Source of the DNA: Morella rubra
Taxonomy: Eukaryota > Streptophyta > Magnoliopsida > Fagales > Myricaceae
Reading direction: 5' to 3'
DNA: 64,000 bases
Assembly: GCA_003952965.2 (NCBI GenBank)
Contig: RXIC02000151.1
Span: forward strand, 41,457-105,456
Shown: positions 46,225 through 59,600 of the stretch, piece after piece
Layout of the letters: each line of letters begins with the position of its first letter
Position numbering within the stretch: position 1 is the stretch's first letter
Translations under genes and position numbers: made by a program
The notes under the pieces: model-generated
The model's input: only the letters and a program-made list of their open reading frames with translations
Databases searched by the model: none
Told to the model about the DNA's origin: nothing

Positions 46225-48413
46225 TTCACCTAGAAGACAAGATTCAGGACAATATATTGAAGGGATTTTGCATTGTCATTGAGCAACCTCAGAGGAACTG
46301 GTAGGAGGTTGTCATTTCCACGTCTGAAAAGGATATATGCTTCACTGAAATGAAAACCAAAAACAAAACACACACAAAATCTGGTAAATTGCTTTTGAGG
46401 AACAATGTATAATTATTGATGTGTCGATACCACTGTACAATTTAAACCATTTGTGCCTTTAACTACTTGCTAATTATGTCGATTGAACAAAAGAAGAAAA
46501 AAGATCAGTGTTTGGCGGTGACTTAGGAGAAGATATGAACACCAGGGCATCTATCAACTACATAGCCTTACTGTTTTCAACTGGGTAGGAGTAGATGTCA
46601 ATTCTTGTAAACTTAACATAAATCCCCAACCCAATTAGCTGGAAGATATGTTAACCAGGGATCATGATCTTTTTAATTTGCTGTCCGAATTAGATGGTCT
46701 AATTTGGACAGAGATAGATACAACATATGAGTCATACAATATTCAGTATTGTCCATATTAATTATTAGGTAAGGTGGATCCTACTGTGGGATTTAACATG
46801 TCTCTCTTTATAAATTAGATCATTCGGCCAGCAAATTAGAGAGGATTTCTATCCATTAATTAGTATCTTCAATTGACTTTAGCCCGCTCCCTCTCCCCTG
46901 CTACAACACAAGCAATAACTCATGCAGCTCCATTAACCATGTCATTGGGGGCTTGGAAAAACAAATAATAACCACAGTAAGGTGTTTTTACTTTTAGCGA
47001 TATGCGGGTGGGTCTTTGGGAACTAGCGCAGAAAAGAGCATTACAGAACAGGGTGGGTCAGCTCCCCCATAAACCCATGGATAGGAATTGAAAAGCTTTG
47101 GGTCATGTTCGTGTTCACTTTTTTTTTCTTTTCGTAGGATTTACATCTTACTTTTATTTTTACAATCCACATATCATAGTAACACATTATTACACTTATA
47201 ACACTTTATCAACATCAATTCTTTTAACAATTTTTCGCACGCATTCTTATGCAACTTTAACACTATCTAAATATTCACAATTTCATTAGATCTTAAAAAA
47301 AACATGAAAACGAACATCACTCAAGAGTGGTGTTTATTTGGTCGGTGTTGATAGTCTTCAAGAGCATTTACGAACCAAATCAATAAGGATTTAGGAGAAG
47401 TGCACACCAGACCAAAGTTCCAAACCAAACCTAATTGATTCAACAAGAAAAACAAACAAAACCTATCATCGGTCGAATCAGTTTGGTTTGATCATAATGG
47501 GCCTGATCAGTCTGCACTTTGAAAATGAAGGCCCGTCTTCTTTCTTAATTGGGCACCGCAAAGTAAAAAAGAGAGGCCCAATTAGTGTTGGAATGGGCCT
47601 TGAAAATTTTAAGTCGTAAACTGTACTCCACGGAAAATGGCCCTCCAATGGACCAAATAGACAAACGAACCTTTTCTGCTAGGTCAAAGGTTGATCTAAA
47701 TCTTTGGGGAATGCCCAGAAACCCAACAAAGAGAAAAAGAAAAGGTTGGTAAATTATCTTTACGGTGGCAAGGCCCAGGATTGATTCCAGAGCCCACACT
47801 GGATCCTCTAATCGAACTGCGGGAGAATGATTCCTGAGGGCCGAGTCTTTAGACAAACTCGCAACCAGCTTGATCCATCGGAAATTGAGAGCCAATTTTG
47901 GGACCCAAACAAAGGGGAAGTGAATAATTTCAGGTGATGTACTGGGTTTTTGGTCGTGGATACCGGATAGGATGCCCGCTCGACCATCCTTTTTTTTTCC
48001 TTCGTCCGCTCGACCATCGTTCGATCAATGCAATCTCCTCTTGTTTCGTCGCAAAGCAAACCGTATTTCGTGATCTGAGGGTGTTGAACATTCGCTGCTC
48101 CCGAATTCAGATAGAGCTTTAGGCTCCTCTAAGGCGGGGAAATACAAATCTACCGGACGGCCAACCTTTTGGGAATTTGGGTGAAGTCAGCGCCCTGTCT
48201 CGGATTCCGGCTTTGCGTTTGGACTTGGTGAGAAACTTAAGGAAAATATGGATGAAAGAAAAGATTTTGTCTAACATGCCCAAGATGCTGTAGTTAATAG
48301 ACTGGTTTTATCTCTGGACTTGGACTTACGAAATTGGTCTGTTTAACCTTATATATTTTCGACCCTCAAGGCGCATTTCTTTTGCGGCGGTAAAAGCTAC
48401 AAAAGACTTGGTC
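46225..48413. other. Intergenic region between ACR11 and ATG10
   Basis: ACR11 3' UTR at the start, a small MITE-like element at 46676-46836, then promoter and probable leader of ATG10 (about 47930-48410). Frames at 47545-48059 on the minus strand match nothing I know. Confidence 0.5.
46676..46836. mobile_element. Short MITE-like element with TA flanks
   Basis: Left end ATTTGCTGTCCGAATTAGAT and right end, read on the other strand, ATTTGCTGGCCGAATGATCT are imperfect inverted repeats. TA lies on both sides. Length 161 bases. TA duplication would fit a Tc1/mariner (Stowaway-like) element, but the termini are not the usual CTCCCTCC and two bases of duplication are weak evidence. Related sequence appears near 2585 and 30780. 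Confidence 0.5.
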
Positions 48414-51400
48414 ATGGATATTTTGTCTTGGGATGGAACCATCTCATCGGCTGAATTTCGTGTAGCTGCTTGTTCTTTGATGGAGAAGTGGAAAAGTATT
48501 TCATCCAATTTCCTTCCTTGGTCATGGATCGCTTGCCCAAAACAACCTCGGGTTGTTTCTCATGAAGTTAGTGCTGTCAATCGTGTTGTTAATCTTTCTC
48601 TGGTTTTCAAAAAACTGATGTTACTTTCCTTGTTTGTTCCTCTCTCTATCTCTCTCTCAGGTGGAAGGATACTTGTCCCTGGAGAACATAATTCTCAGGT
48701 CCAATGAGGTCTGTCCTTAATGTTATAATGGAGGACTAGCTCTTTAATCGATGAATTGAAGTTTCCCCACAATCTTTATGTACAGGAACAACATGAAGAA
48801 CTTAGACGCCCTCTGAAACAAGTGACAAGTTGGTCTGAAAAAGAGGAGCCTATTGATAGTGCCACTTTAGTATGTCCTTTAACTGGTATCCTTATTTTGG
48901 CTTCCTCTGTGTTGTATAAGTCTTAAGATGCACCTGAGTAGGCATAGATATCACCCATGAGAGTTGCATGTTTTCTATTACCTGTTGACTTTTGTCGCTT
49001 TTACAATATTGACCAAGTTCTTGCTCTCATTGCAAGGTTCTGAGTAATCACGGTGAAGTATGCTTCTATGATCTCCATATCATATACAGTGCTTCGTTTA
49101 GAGTTCCGGTGCTATATTTTCGTGCGTACTACGGTGGTATGTTTGACTTTATTTGATCCGATTATAAACAGACACACACCACATGGAAAAGCATATAATT
49201 GCAGTATTTAATTTGGAATGCACAAAACAGACATAAGACTCTGAAAACCAGCCCCCAATCATCTGGAAAACAAAATCAATTTGTCTGATTCAGTGCGAAG
49301 GTAACACGTCTGAATACTGTTATTAATTACCGCTCCTTGGGAAGCATGCTCTTGTGTGTCTGTGTGTTGTGAACCTAGCGCAGCCCCATGGGAAGGGGTG
49401 GGTGGATGGCACCAAAATGAAGGTGTGCATATGTTTGGAATTCAAGTCTTTCTCCTGACTTGCTATCTATTATACAGCTTTTGAGCTTAAAAAAAGGTTT
49501 ACCATTGGTTGGCAACAGAACAAAACAAAACAAAAAAAAAACGAAACCGAAAGAGAAAAGAAAAGAAAAGATCTTATTCGGTCTGCCATTATGCAGCTAA
49601 AATATGCTGCACGCCCTGAACTAGTGTGAATGTGAAGTATTTTCATGATAGTTATTCAAAATGCAAGCATTCTTGAAGTCCCAATGCATGCTTCTTTTCA
49701 TCTATTTTGAAATAGTTGTTCAAGCAAAGCTCATATATTGTTTGCTTATAGATGGAGAGCCTTTGGGACTTGGTGAAATCGAAAAGGACCTTCCTGCTTA
49801 CTCTGCAAAATCATTGGTGGATTCAAAATGGACATTTATAACCCAAGAGGTATGTTTAGTTTCTCTAATTTTTATTATAATATTATTAATATATTACTTT
49901 AGTAAATGATTGGGTATGCACAGTTTTTGGGGGAAACTTCATTTTGCATCCCTAAGTATGGGGACAATGTCACTTTGGGGTTTCGAACCACCAAGTTCTT
50001 CACTTTGAGCCATTGAACTACCAAAATTCATCATTATGCGCCCTCGAATAGAATCTGGCCATCTAAACCGTGCCACATGGCCCATTTATAACACGTGGCC
50101 GTTTTATTCCTTAACCATTCAGATTCGGAAACTTTCATTTAATTTTATGCTTTCTTGCTTAAAGATTTTGGGTGCATCTCATGGTATAAGGTTTTCTTTT
50201 TCCAAGATTGGAAGATTATCTAACCCAATTTATTATTGGAAAGCATGAGATTTTCTGTAAATTCAAAGCGGCATCAAATGCCACATTTATAGTTGTGTTA
50301 CAGAAGATGAATATGTACTAGACATCTATGTAACATAAGTATTAACATAGGTTTCTATTTGAAATAAAATTTCGTTCTGATCATCAAGAAAAGCCAAAAC
50401 AAATTAAACCAAAACAAGGTGGGCAGGATTAGCATTGATCGATAGGTTTGAGGCTCCATCATTTTTTTGCTTTCCTGGGAGGGGTTAGGCATTGTAGCAA
50501 TTGTGATGGTCATGGTAGTCATGATCGTGGCAATAAACATTGGTAGCAAATTACTGAAGGTCCCAGTGGCGGTTTTCTCATGCCTGGGGAAGGAAAGAGT
50601 AGAGAAGCCAAATAGAAAAAAAAGTCCTGGTGATTGACTTGTGGTCATCATTAGGCGATACAGTGGACATGGATCTGTTTGTAGATGTCTGCAATGTAGG
50701 GACAAGGGCAAGGACATATTATGAAATGAATTAACTTCTTGTCAGAAGGGTGGCAAACTAGTGAAGCTCCGGGTGGGGGTTTTCTCATGTCCGGGGAAGG
50801 AAAGAGTGGAAAAGCCAAATATAAAAAGGAGTCCTGGTGATTAGGTGATGCAGTGCACATGGATCAAGTTGTAGATGTCTGCAATGTAGGGACTAGAGCA
50901 AGGACATATTATGAGTTGAAATAAATTTTTGTCAGAATTTACCACATGATTAAAGTATCTAAAAGACTGCTAACCTATGATCATCAGTTTGGTTTGGTTT
51001 TGGATGTTCAAAATTCACTCCAAACTGAAATTCTGGTACTAGATCCAACCAAACTGAACTGTACCTTTAGCTTGACAAGGAGAAGAAGAAGAAGAAAGAA
51101 CTGAGCTGCTGGTTTGGTTGGGTTGCTGAATCCCTAGGAGTTAGCTCCTGTTTGTGGTCTTTATCAACCGGCAGTATATGGACGCACTACAAAATCTAGT
51201 GGCTTTTTTGTGTAGACGGGTGGAATATAAATGTTGACCTTGGCTTCAATGCTGATTGTTTCAGCTAGCATCAACCCTGTGCTGATTTTAATCGGGTTCA
51301 TGGTGCTTCTGTTGTACTTAGGATTACAGAGGTCCTATTAAATAGAATCTCCAGTTCTCAGCTACTCTCAGGAGTTATCACTAGTCTTCCAGTTGAAATC

Positions 51401-51867
51401 ATATTCAGCATTCAACAATATGTGGTAATCAGAAGTGAAATCAAACTGTTGTAATATATCTTCTAGTAAAGATAGTCCATGAGATGTATAGACTGTCAGG
51501 CACTTTGTGAAGAACCTTGTGTTTAGCTTGCATGGGTTTGTGTTTAATGCTTTTTGTATGCAGAGTAGATCTTGATGAAGCATTGCTAGAATCTTTTATC
51601 TAGACCTTTTTGGTATTAACCGAAAGCTGTGACAAAACTTTGACAACATTGATTTGTCGATTTTAGGAGCATCCATACTTGTACAGGCCATGGTACAAAT
51701 TACATCCATGCGGGACCGGCGAGTGGATGAAGCTGCTTTTTCAGAGTAATGTTTCCGTGGCTAAAAATGCAGTGGCAATTGAACTATATCTGGTTTCATG
51801 GCTCTCAGTCGTTGGGCAAGTGGTTGGTCTTAAGATCCCTTCTGAAATGATGAAGCAGCTCAAATGA
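48414..51867 (+). CDS. ATG10: Autophagy E2-like conjugating enzyme ATG10
   Basis: Cytosolic E2-like enzyme that transfers the ubiquitin-like ATG12 from ATG7 to ATG5, needed for autophagosome formation. Six exons, 48414-48566, 48661-48708, 48786-48885, 49059-49136, 49752-49849 and 51667-51867, have matching phases and encode 225 residues, the usual plant length. Diagnostic blocks are WDGTISSAEFR near the start, YDLHIIYSASFRVPVLYFRA, LVDSKWTFITQEEHPYL and PWYKLHPCGTGEWMKLL, with the expected catalytic Cys at residue 174 in HPCGT. The C-terminus reads VSWLSVVGQVVGL. The acceptor of exon 4 (GGTGAAG|TATGC) was chosen because it keeps frame with exon 3; an upstream AAG|GTTCTG would give a stop. The last intron (1817 bases) contains repeats. 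Confidence 0.93.
49920..50110. repeat. Dispersed repeat fragment related to 57174-57471
   Basis: Shares a GGGGGAAACTTCATTTTGCATC-type start (compare the inverted ends of the element at 57174) and the phrase GGCCCATTTATAACACGTGG, seen there as GGCTCATTTATAACACGCGG. Only about half of the element is present. It lies in the last intron of ATG10. Confidence 0.55.
50557..50936. repeat. Tandem duplication of about 170-190 bp in ATG10 intron 5
   Basis: Two copies (about 50557-50746 and 50764-50936) share GGTTTTCTCATG, GGGGAAGGAAAGAGT, GTAGATGTCTGCAATGTAGG and GCAAGGACATATTATGA in the same order, ending in TTGTCAGAA. Copy 1 has about 20 extra bases near 50635. Non-coding. Confidence 0.88.
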
Positions 51868-52422
51868 TTAGTTGATGATCCTATAGACAATATAGGTACA
51901 GAAATAGTATAGGAGCACGGGCGTTGGCTTTTATTTACAATGCTGATCCATTTTTTCTTTTTTATTCTTTTCTATATTCAGTTTCCCAATGGGTACTAAG
52001 ATGGCCCTAATAGGTGTTTTAAATATTATTCTAAATGAACATTCATTTCCCATATCTTACAAGTGTTAAAACCTCTAAAACTAGCAGTCTTCAAGTGGCG
52101 TTACAGGCCGGAGACTGGAATATCACTCTGTGCTCCAACTTGGTAGTTCTAGGCTATATGTACGACTGTTTCGTCAAATCTATCGACGTAATAAAGGTGT
52201 CTTCACTGATACATACTCACGGCCCAGGGATGTCTCCCTCGTTTTTGCCCGTATCCTTCTCACTGGTAAACACTCGAGAAACTTGAAGCGCCAAAACATG
52301 TATAAGATCAAACACTTTTTTCTGGCACCAAAAAAAAATAAGACTAGTGACAGTCTAAATGATTTAATTGTGATATGAAGTGTAAAATATAAATTAATTA
52401 ATAGTTTATGGTGTAATTCTAG

Positions 52423-52597
52423 GTGGTGTTTATTTTAAAAAAATTTGAGATATGAAAATTTTTTAACAAAATAAATATATTTTTAAAATTTTAATTTTTA
52501 CATTTATATATTTTATTTTTTTTATAAATTTTAATAAAATAAAAATTACTAAAATTTTAAAAATATTCTTTAAAAATTTTGGCGAACGAACGCCCTG
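52423..52597. mobile_element. AT-rich MITE-like element, copy 2
   Basis: Starts AGGTGGTGTTTATTTT and ends AATTTTGGCGAACGAACGCC; the right end read on the other strand (GGCGTTCGTTCGCC) resembles the left. The right half matches the element at 36371-36556 (AATATTCTTTAAAATTTTG(A/G)C). Target duplication not resolved. Confidence 0.5.
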
Positions 52598-55423
52598 AAC
52601 GTGCAGAGTGTAATCTTTCGGCCGGGGGGTCGTGAGTACTCTCCTCTCTGTCGTTTCCCCGACTGCGTCTTTGTCAAAGATGCGTGCAATAGACGGCGGA
52701 CAAGTTGTACTTTTGAGGAAAAAGTTAGGAGTTTTTGCATCAAAATGTTTCTACAGTCGTCGTGATTGCAAATCTTTCCTTTTCCCCACCACACTTGTTC
52801 CCATCGATTGGAGTGATCTTTTATTACAAAGTCTCCAAATGGCAGCTTCCCAGCTGTTGGAGTCATATTTTAAGCAATTCGTTTGCGCTCAACAGTTACC
52901 ACATCACTCTTCTCTGCTTATTTAAAGTTGATGCTCTTATCATTACAGGCCAGCAGATAGCTGCCTGCTAGTTTGGACTTTAAAATTTCCAGTATTTAAT
53001 ATTATCTAATATATAAAATTTCCAGCCATACCAATCCTCTACACTTTCAACCTGCCTCTGGCCAGCCGCCTTCTGTAGTCCGCCTTTGAGTGGAGGATGT
53101 GGAGACTCGGTCCACCTTTTGCTGCAGATTTTGTGATCTCTGGGTTCTTTCCTAGAACCTGCTCGACAGCCCACGCTCGTAAGTAAGCATATCTTCTTCC
53201 AGCTTTATTCAACAAAGTCTGCCATTTTAATTTGTTGTTTCCCCAGAATAGTAAGAGAGCATAGAAAGGGAAGAACGTGAGCAAATTTCAAATTCTCATC
53301 CTTTGTTTTTTTTCGTGTTCTTTTGTGGTTGTTTTTGTTTTCCTCCATATCTCATTTCTCTGTAACTGCATCGAGTCTTGGGGCGCAAGGAATAGAAAGC
53401 CAAAGTACAAAAATAAAAAATAAAAAATTCCGTCCCCATCAAGAAATGTGAAGAAGGTTGGGGAAATGGATGATCTCAAACCATCAATGCTTCATCCTCG
53501 GTATTTATTTTCAGAAAGAAATTGCATTTTGTCATTTATACCCTGGAGTGGTGTTTAGGAACTAACCAAAGATTTTGGTTTACGTGAGTTAGATAAAAAA
53601 AAATAAAAAGTAAGAAGAAAAATTATCTGAATGAATGGGAGAGAGATTATTTTATAGTTATTTTATTAGGTTAAAATTTTGAGACATAGCTTGAGATGTT
53701 CGTTTTATAAATTTTTTTATGATTTTAGACTTTTTTTAAAATTATGAATATTTATATAAATTAAAATTTTATAAATTTTTATGTAAGAGTAAGTGATAAA
53801 TTTTAAAGATATTTAATTTTTATTAGAATTGATAAAAAATTGTAAAAATAGATAATTTGATATAATTTTTTAATAAAAAATATTAGAAGTTAGTGAAATG
53901 TAATGAAAGTTTATTTTTTTTTTTGAAAATGTATTGGGTTTTGAAAATTGTTAAAGTTTATGTAAAAAAGTATTAGCGGAGAATTTTTTGAGATTTTTTG
54001 ATTTTTTTTTTTTTTGAATTTTATTAGGATGTGAAAAATATAATTTACACTTATTTTTACGTGCAAGGTCTTTGTAAGTTGTAACGTAACGTGTAAGCCA
54101 GTGGATCGATACTATTATTATAAGCAATTAATACCTCTTACGTAGTATGAAAAGCTGCCCTCGTAGCAGCTTCAAGAAGAGCTCCAATTTTGCACGTCTT
54201 TTCCCACCTTTTAAAAAACCAATCTGATTTTGACGTTGAAGAGAAAGAACTTCAACAAGATTCAAAGGATCCCCAATTTTTTTTTTCCCTTCTATTTTTA
54301 ATCAACTTTACCTTTTTTCCAATCAATTATTGTCCGATTCTTATGTGCAATCATTTACTCTGACTCCATTAATCAAATTTAAAAGGTAAAGTTCTTCCGT
54401 ACATAAAAATATCAATATTGTAAAATAAGTAATGATGTACACACGCAGTAGCCATACCTGTAATTTGATTTCAAAAGAAAAAAAATTAATGTTTATTTTC
54501 AAGCTATTTAGAATTATTATTAGGCAAGTTTTATAATTTTTTTTAAAAAAATTTAGAAATAAAAATAAAAAAAGAAAGAAAATTATTGTGGACCTCTTAT
54601 TTGACGAGAAAATTCAAAAAAAGTTAAAAATTAATAGATAAAAAATTTATGGTTGCATAAAATTTTTTTTAAATTTTTTCTAAAAATATCTTGTAACAAG
54701 TGCCAAAATGTTCATAATAGCTGGCAACGGACCCGTGTGGTGGGGAATCACTGTAAAATTGGTCTATCACGTGAAAAAAAAGGCGTCCTTTGCCTTGTCA
54801 GTCGTCTATTCGTCTCTTTCACATAACTATTGGCGTCCTGTGCGTCAATAGTTAAAGTATTGCAAAGACAAATCTTTTACAATACATTACCAAAAAAAGA
54901 AGTTCACATAAGGAATGTTAAAGAAGAGGCAGAAGCTTTTTGGACCATAAGTATACAGAGCACACTTTTCTCTCTAATCAACCACATGGTACGCTCGAAA
55001 CAAACGAAACGCTTTTCCACGTACTTCAATAAAAAAAAAAATAAAAAAGAAAAAAAAGAAAAAATAAAAAAGAAAAAAAAAAGTAGCATATTCCTACTAA
55101 TTGGTGGCTGTGTTTTCAACAAGATCTGTCGTATACCCATTTCAATGGAGATGGGACACATAGCTGAAGAGGAGAGGAATCCAGGACCAAGTCCCGCCCA
55201 CTTCCGTCTGGTTCTTTGTTGTTTTGTGCATAAATGAACGTGGTTTACGTGAATTTTTTTTTTTAAAATTTTTTAAGTGATAAGTTACGTGAACCTTCAC
55301 TGTTGCATAATGTCCCCGACCAAAATGACATCATGTCCAACGTCTGTCAATTGACAATTGACTACTTTCTTACGTAGAAAAAAAAAAAAAAAAACAATCG
55401 ACTACTTTCTCCTTAGACATCGT

Positions 55424-55605
55424 GATTGTGTTTGAATACTTTTTAAAATTTTAACGTAACAAAAAATTATAATATAATTTTCTTTCCTACTACATCATTA
55501 TTTTTTATTATAATAAATATTAAAAATATCTCTTTTTACTTTTTCATTAAATTTAATATTTTAAAATTTTAATCTTTCAAAATTTTAACACTCAAACACA
55601 CCCTA
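55424..55605. mobile_element. AT-rich MITE-like element, shorter relative
   Basis: Left TTGTGTTTGAATACTTTTTA and right AAAATTTTAACACTCAAACA form imperfect inverted ends of TGTGTTTGA type with an AT core. Related in style to the elements at 36371 and 52423. Borders and target duplication are uncertain. Confidence 0.45.
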
Positions 55606-56617
55606 AATTTATTCTTGACTTAAAATTTTATTTTTAAGTGAGGAAGAGAAATTCTTCGTGACAGAATAATTAGGATCCATTTACATGTTTACTGTTTCTG
55701 TTTAAGTGAGTTATAATATTTGACCAGAAATTGAATCTGTAACTTATGAGTCCTTGACGTAGAATTTGTGTTTAACAAGTTTTTATTTTCTGGAATAATA
55801 CAATTTTTTGGCTTCCGAATCATTGAGGTCAAGACATTTCGTCTATCAATTATTACTAATTTATATTTTCAACAATTAATTTAGACAAAATTTATATTTA
55901 GTAAAATAACAACTTTATTCTATATAAATTATAATAATAGTCATGTCATTAAATCAAATTAGCTATTTTTGTCGAAATTAATAGTTGAGCATGCAAGGTG
56001 GCAGAAAAATTGTATTTTATCTCTTTGGATTTTGTCTCGAAGCTGTTGAATAATTCAGATGAAAGCTCATTCTGTGGTTACCAATTTTACTTGCTCTTCT
56101 CTTTCTTTTGGGGGGTTACTGGACTGTGTATTTAAGAGATTGTCTTGTTCCTCGCCACTCAAATCTGGGTCCTTGTCGAGCTACTTTTTAAAAAAATGTG
56201 ACTATTAATTTTGTCATGAACATCATAATGTGATTCCGCTGACGCATGCAATGATGCCAATTGGAGCAGCCAAGTTTGGTCCTCATAAGTCATAACTCCC
56301 AAGAGGAGGGCAATTGCTTCCCATCACTGAACCCAAGCTGTGTAGGATTCCTGGTTCTGTTCTAGCAAAGTGGCATCACCAGCTTTCCTACCAGCATAGT
56401 ATGTTCCTCTGAGCTGGCTTCTATGCGCATTAACTTTAACATATGGCAAAGGGAATTTTCTTTTATGTATTATTCTCTGGAACAAATTCTTGAAAGATGG
56501 TTTATTTTTTGCAGACTGGTGTTTTGGTTGAGGGAGGAGTATTTTGGGTTAGTCCTGGAATTAAGTTTGAAGTTGTGCAAGCATTTTGTTCGAAGATATC
56601 GTTTGGCTCTATCGAGA

Positions 56618-59600
56618 ATGGAAGAAGGGTGTAGAGAGAGACTGTTGAAGAAGAATTACTATGAGGATTGTCCTGGCTGCAAAGTAGATCAATATAAAGA
56701 GTCGCAACGAGGTTTTCCTTTCCGAGAATTCTTTTCTATGTGGATTATTGTGCTTGGCACTGGTAACTACTCTGTTTCTCACACAATTCTCTTTATGTGT
56801 ATGTGCTTTGCCTGGTGTTTGCTTTAGGAGCAATTTTCTTTTCACAGCAATTTATCCAAAAAGCACGTACCTTTTAAGTGAAAAAGTTAGATTGCATTAG
56901 CATTCCCTTTCGTCCCTGTTTCCTTGAACTTCATTGAGTCGCACTAGGTACACGAGGTGCATGCATCCGTCGTTTGAGCATTATGGTCAGATAGGTAAGA
57001 AGCTAACAAGATTGATCTTAAATTCACTTTAAGTTTGAAAATGGCTGTAGCCGGAAAACACAGCGATCAGTGTTATTAATTTGGTTGGGAGAAACAGAGA
57101 TTTTTATTTAGTGAAATAGTTGCTATACGTGATTTGCGAACAAAAGACCTAATATCTGCCAAAAATATTCAAGGGAAAAGTCACTTTGTATCTCTAAACA
57201 CCAAAGCAATCTTAAACAGAGGTCCTAACTACCCACTTTTGACTCATTGAGCCTAAAACTTTCAAAATCAATTAATTTAAGCTCTGAAATAAAATCCGAT
57301 AGTCAAAAGTGTGTCACGTGGCTCATTTATAACACGCGGCACGATTTTGAAGGTTGGATTTTTTTTAGGAGTGCAAATTGATAAAATTGGTAGCTTTAGG
57401 GTTCAATGTGTCAGAGGTAATAGTTGAGACATTGCTTTGATAGTTTGGGGATGCAGGGTGATTTTTTTCCACTGAAAAAATAATATGGAAACAGGAACAA
57501 AACAACATTCTCAGGCGAAGTTATAATTAGGCCCGTTGATTTTATGTCTTTGACCGATTGTTGTCAACTGTTCCACTGTCCTATAATTGATTTTTCTCTC
57601 CAATATGTTGAGCCCTAATACATCTCTTGTGTTTTTCTCAGCACTGCCAATATCATCTCTATTTCCGTTTCTTTATTTCATGGTGAGTCTGTAGATTTCT
57701 CAACTGTATATTATTATTTCCTTACAAAACATTGCGAGTAAAAATGTGAATACAGATATATATACATGAAGGACCTGTTGATATATTTATACAATACAGA
57801 CTCATGGTAGTCTCCACAAATGGTTGTTTTCCTGTCTCATGTGGTTCTATTTCACTACTGTGAACTCAAAGAGGAATGAAGATCTCTTACAGAGTGTCCT
57901 GGCATGAATTTTGATTTGCGTTTTAAGATATGTTGTTCGTTCATTATCATCTGCAGTTGTATCAATAGACATGAGTAATTCCCCCGTAGAAATTATGTAA
58001 GTACTGTAATAGTACTAGCTATTGAAAGTCCTGCAACTCCTGAGGGCATTGGTAAGTGCTAGATGTACTGAGGAATTGAAGAAGATATCTTCACCTATTA
58101 CTACACTTCTCATATGTACATTCCAATTGAAGTTTCCCAGTATGGTTACATTCAGAGCCTTAATTGTAAAGGCTTCATGAGACTTGGTTTGAAGTCCCTC
58201 TCACAAACAAGTACTCTCCTCATGCAATATCATCAATTTATCTTCCCTTAGCCAATTACCTTCCAAAAAAGGATTTAAACTATTTTCTTTCATTTATTTG
58301 TCATTGTATTTCTACCTGAATATCTTCCAAACTGCATCTGAGAATGCCTTGCTTCCCCCCCCCTCCCCCGAGAATCTGAGAATGCCTCACACTATTGAAA
58401 AATCAGATAATTTATTCTCTTCTGAAACTTGAGAAATCAAACCCTTAATCAGCAACCTTGACAACCTATTGAACTTCAAACATAATGCTATTATTTAAAG
58501 ATATAATGGTACAAGTCTCACGTGTTAATTGATCTTATTTCTAGGTTAGAGATTTCCATATTGCAAAGAGAGACGAAGATATTGGCTACTACGCGGGTTA
58601 TATTGGTGAGATACATTTCACTACTTATTCTTCACTGGCGGTACACTTTTTTGCAATCTCCACATGCTGGTGGATCAAGAAGTATTCCTAACAAGCTTTT
58701 CTATGTCTTGAAGGGTCTTCATTTATGCTTGGTAGAGCATTGACATCAGTTTTCTGGGGAATTATAGCTGATCGCTATGGTCGAAAACCTGTTATAGTTT
58801 TTGGGACTGTTGCAGTGTTAGTACTCATATTTGCAATGCTATTGAATGCTTTCCCTAATGCTTTATCCAGTCCCTCTTACACTTTGTTTTTTGTAACATA
58901 GGGTTATATTCAACGCTCTCTTTGGCCTTAGTGTAAATTTTTGGATGGCAATTACTACAAGGTTTCTTCTTGGAAGTTTGAATGGTTTACTTGGACCAAT
59001 AAAGGTACAATACATGAGTTACTGAGCAAGGAAACAGTAGAAGGTTTGCCATATATTTTCTTGGAATTCAAACAATTTAGTTCTTGGGTTTTTGGACTGC
59101 TTCTTTATCACTTGATCTAGTTTCCCTATATCTATAAAGTGTTGCATGTTTTTGTGCATGTAAATGAATTACCTTCCTTCATTACCAGGCATATGCAGCT
59201 GAAATTTTCCGTGATGAATACCAAGCTCTAGGATTATCAACGGTGAGTCTCACTGACATTTGCAAAGGTTTCTGAATTCTTTAAAGTGTCATACAATCAT
59301 AACCAAGAGTTATGATTGATTTTCAGATTAGTACGGCATGGGGCATAGGATTGATTATTGGCCCTGCCTTGGGAGGATTTCTCGCACAGGTATGTCTATT
59401 TCTTGGTCTCTTATAGTTAAATTTATCTTACAAATGTAAAATTTTTTTGTTGTACTGGGACATTTTGAACATTTATTCATCAGAAATTAGGGAAATAGGA
59501 TCATATATACAATTCTATGGAACCGGAAACACAACCTTCTGTCATGTTTACTTAACATAGATACACTCCCAAATGTTGTCAGTAGGGACATACCGTATGC

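Larger units (their letters stand above)
51868..56617. other. Long intergenic region between ATG10 and the ZIF1-like gene
   Basis: AT-rich with many A and T runs. 52600-53300 is less AT-rich, with unassigned frames on the minus strand. Two MITE-like elements are listed separately. 55029-55083 is an A-rich low-complexity run. The final few hundred bases may hold the leader of the ZIF1-like gene. No gene supported. Confidence 0.5.

Noticed and set aside
52570-53284. Minus-strand frames of 98 and 81 codons
   Set aside because: No splice-linked continuation and nothing recognisable; kept only as unassigned intergenic sequence.
54830-55237. Plus-strand frame of 135 codons with a poly-Lys run
   Set aside because: The middle is an A-rich simple sequence and no conserved block is present.
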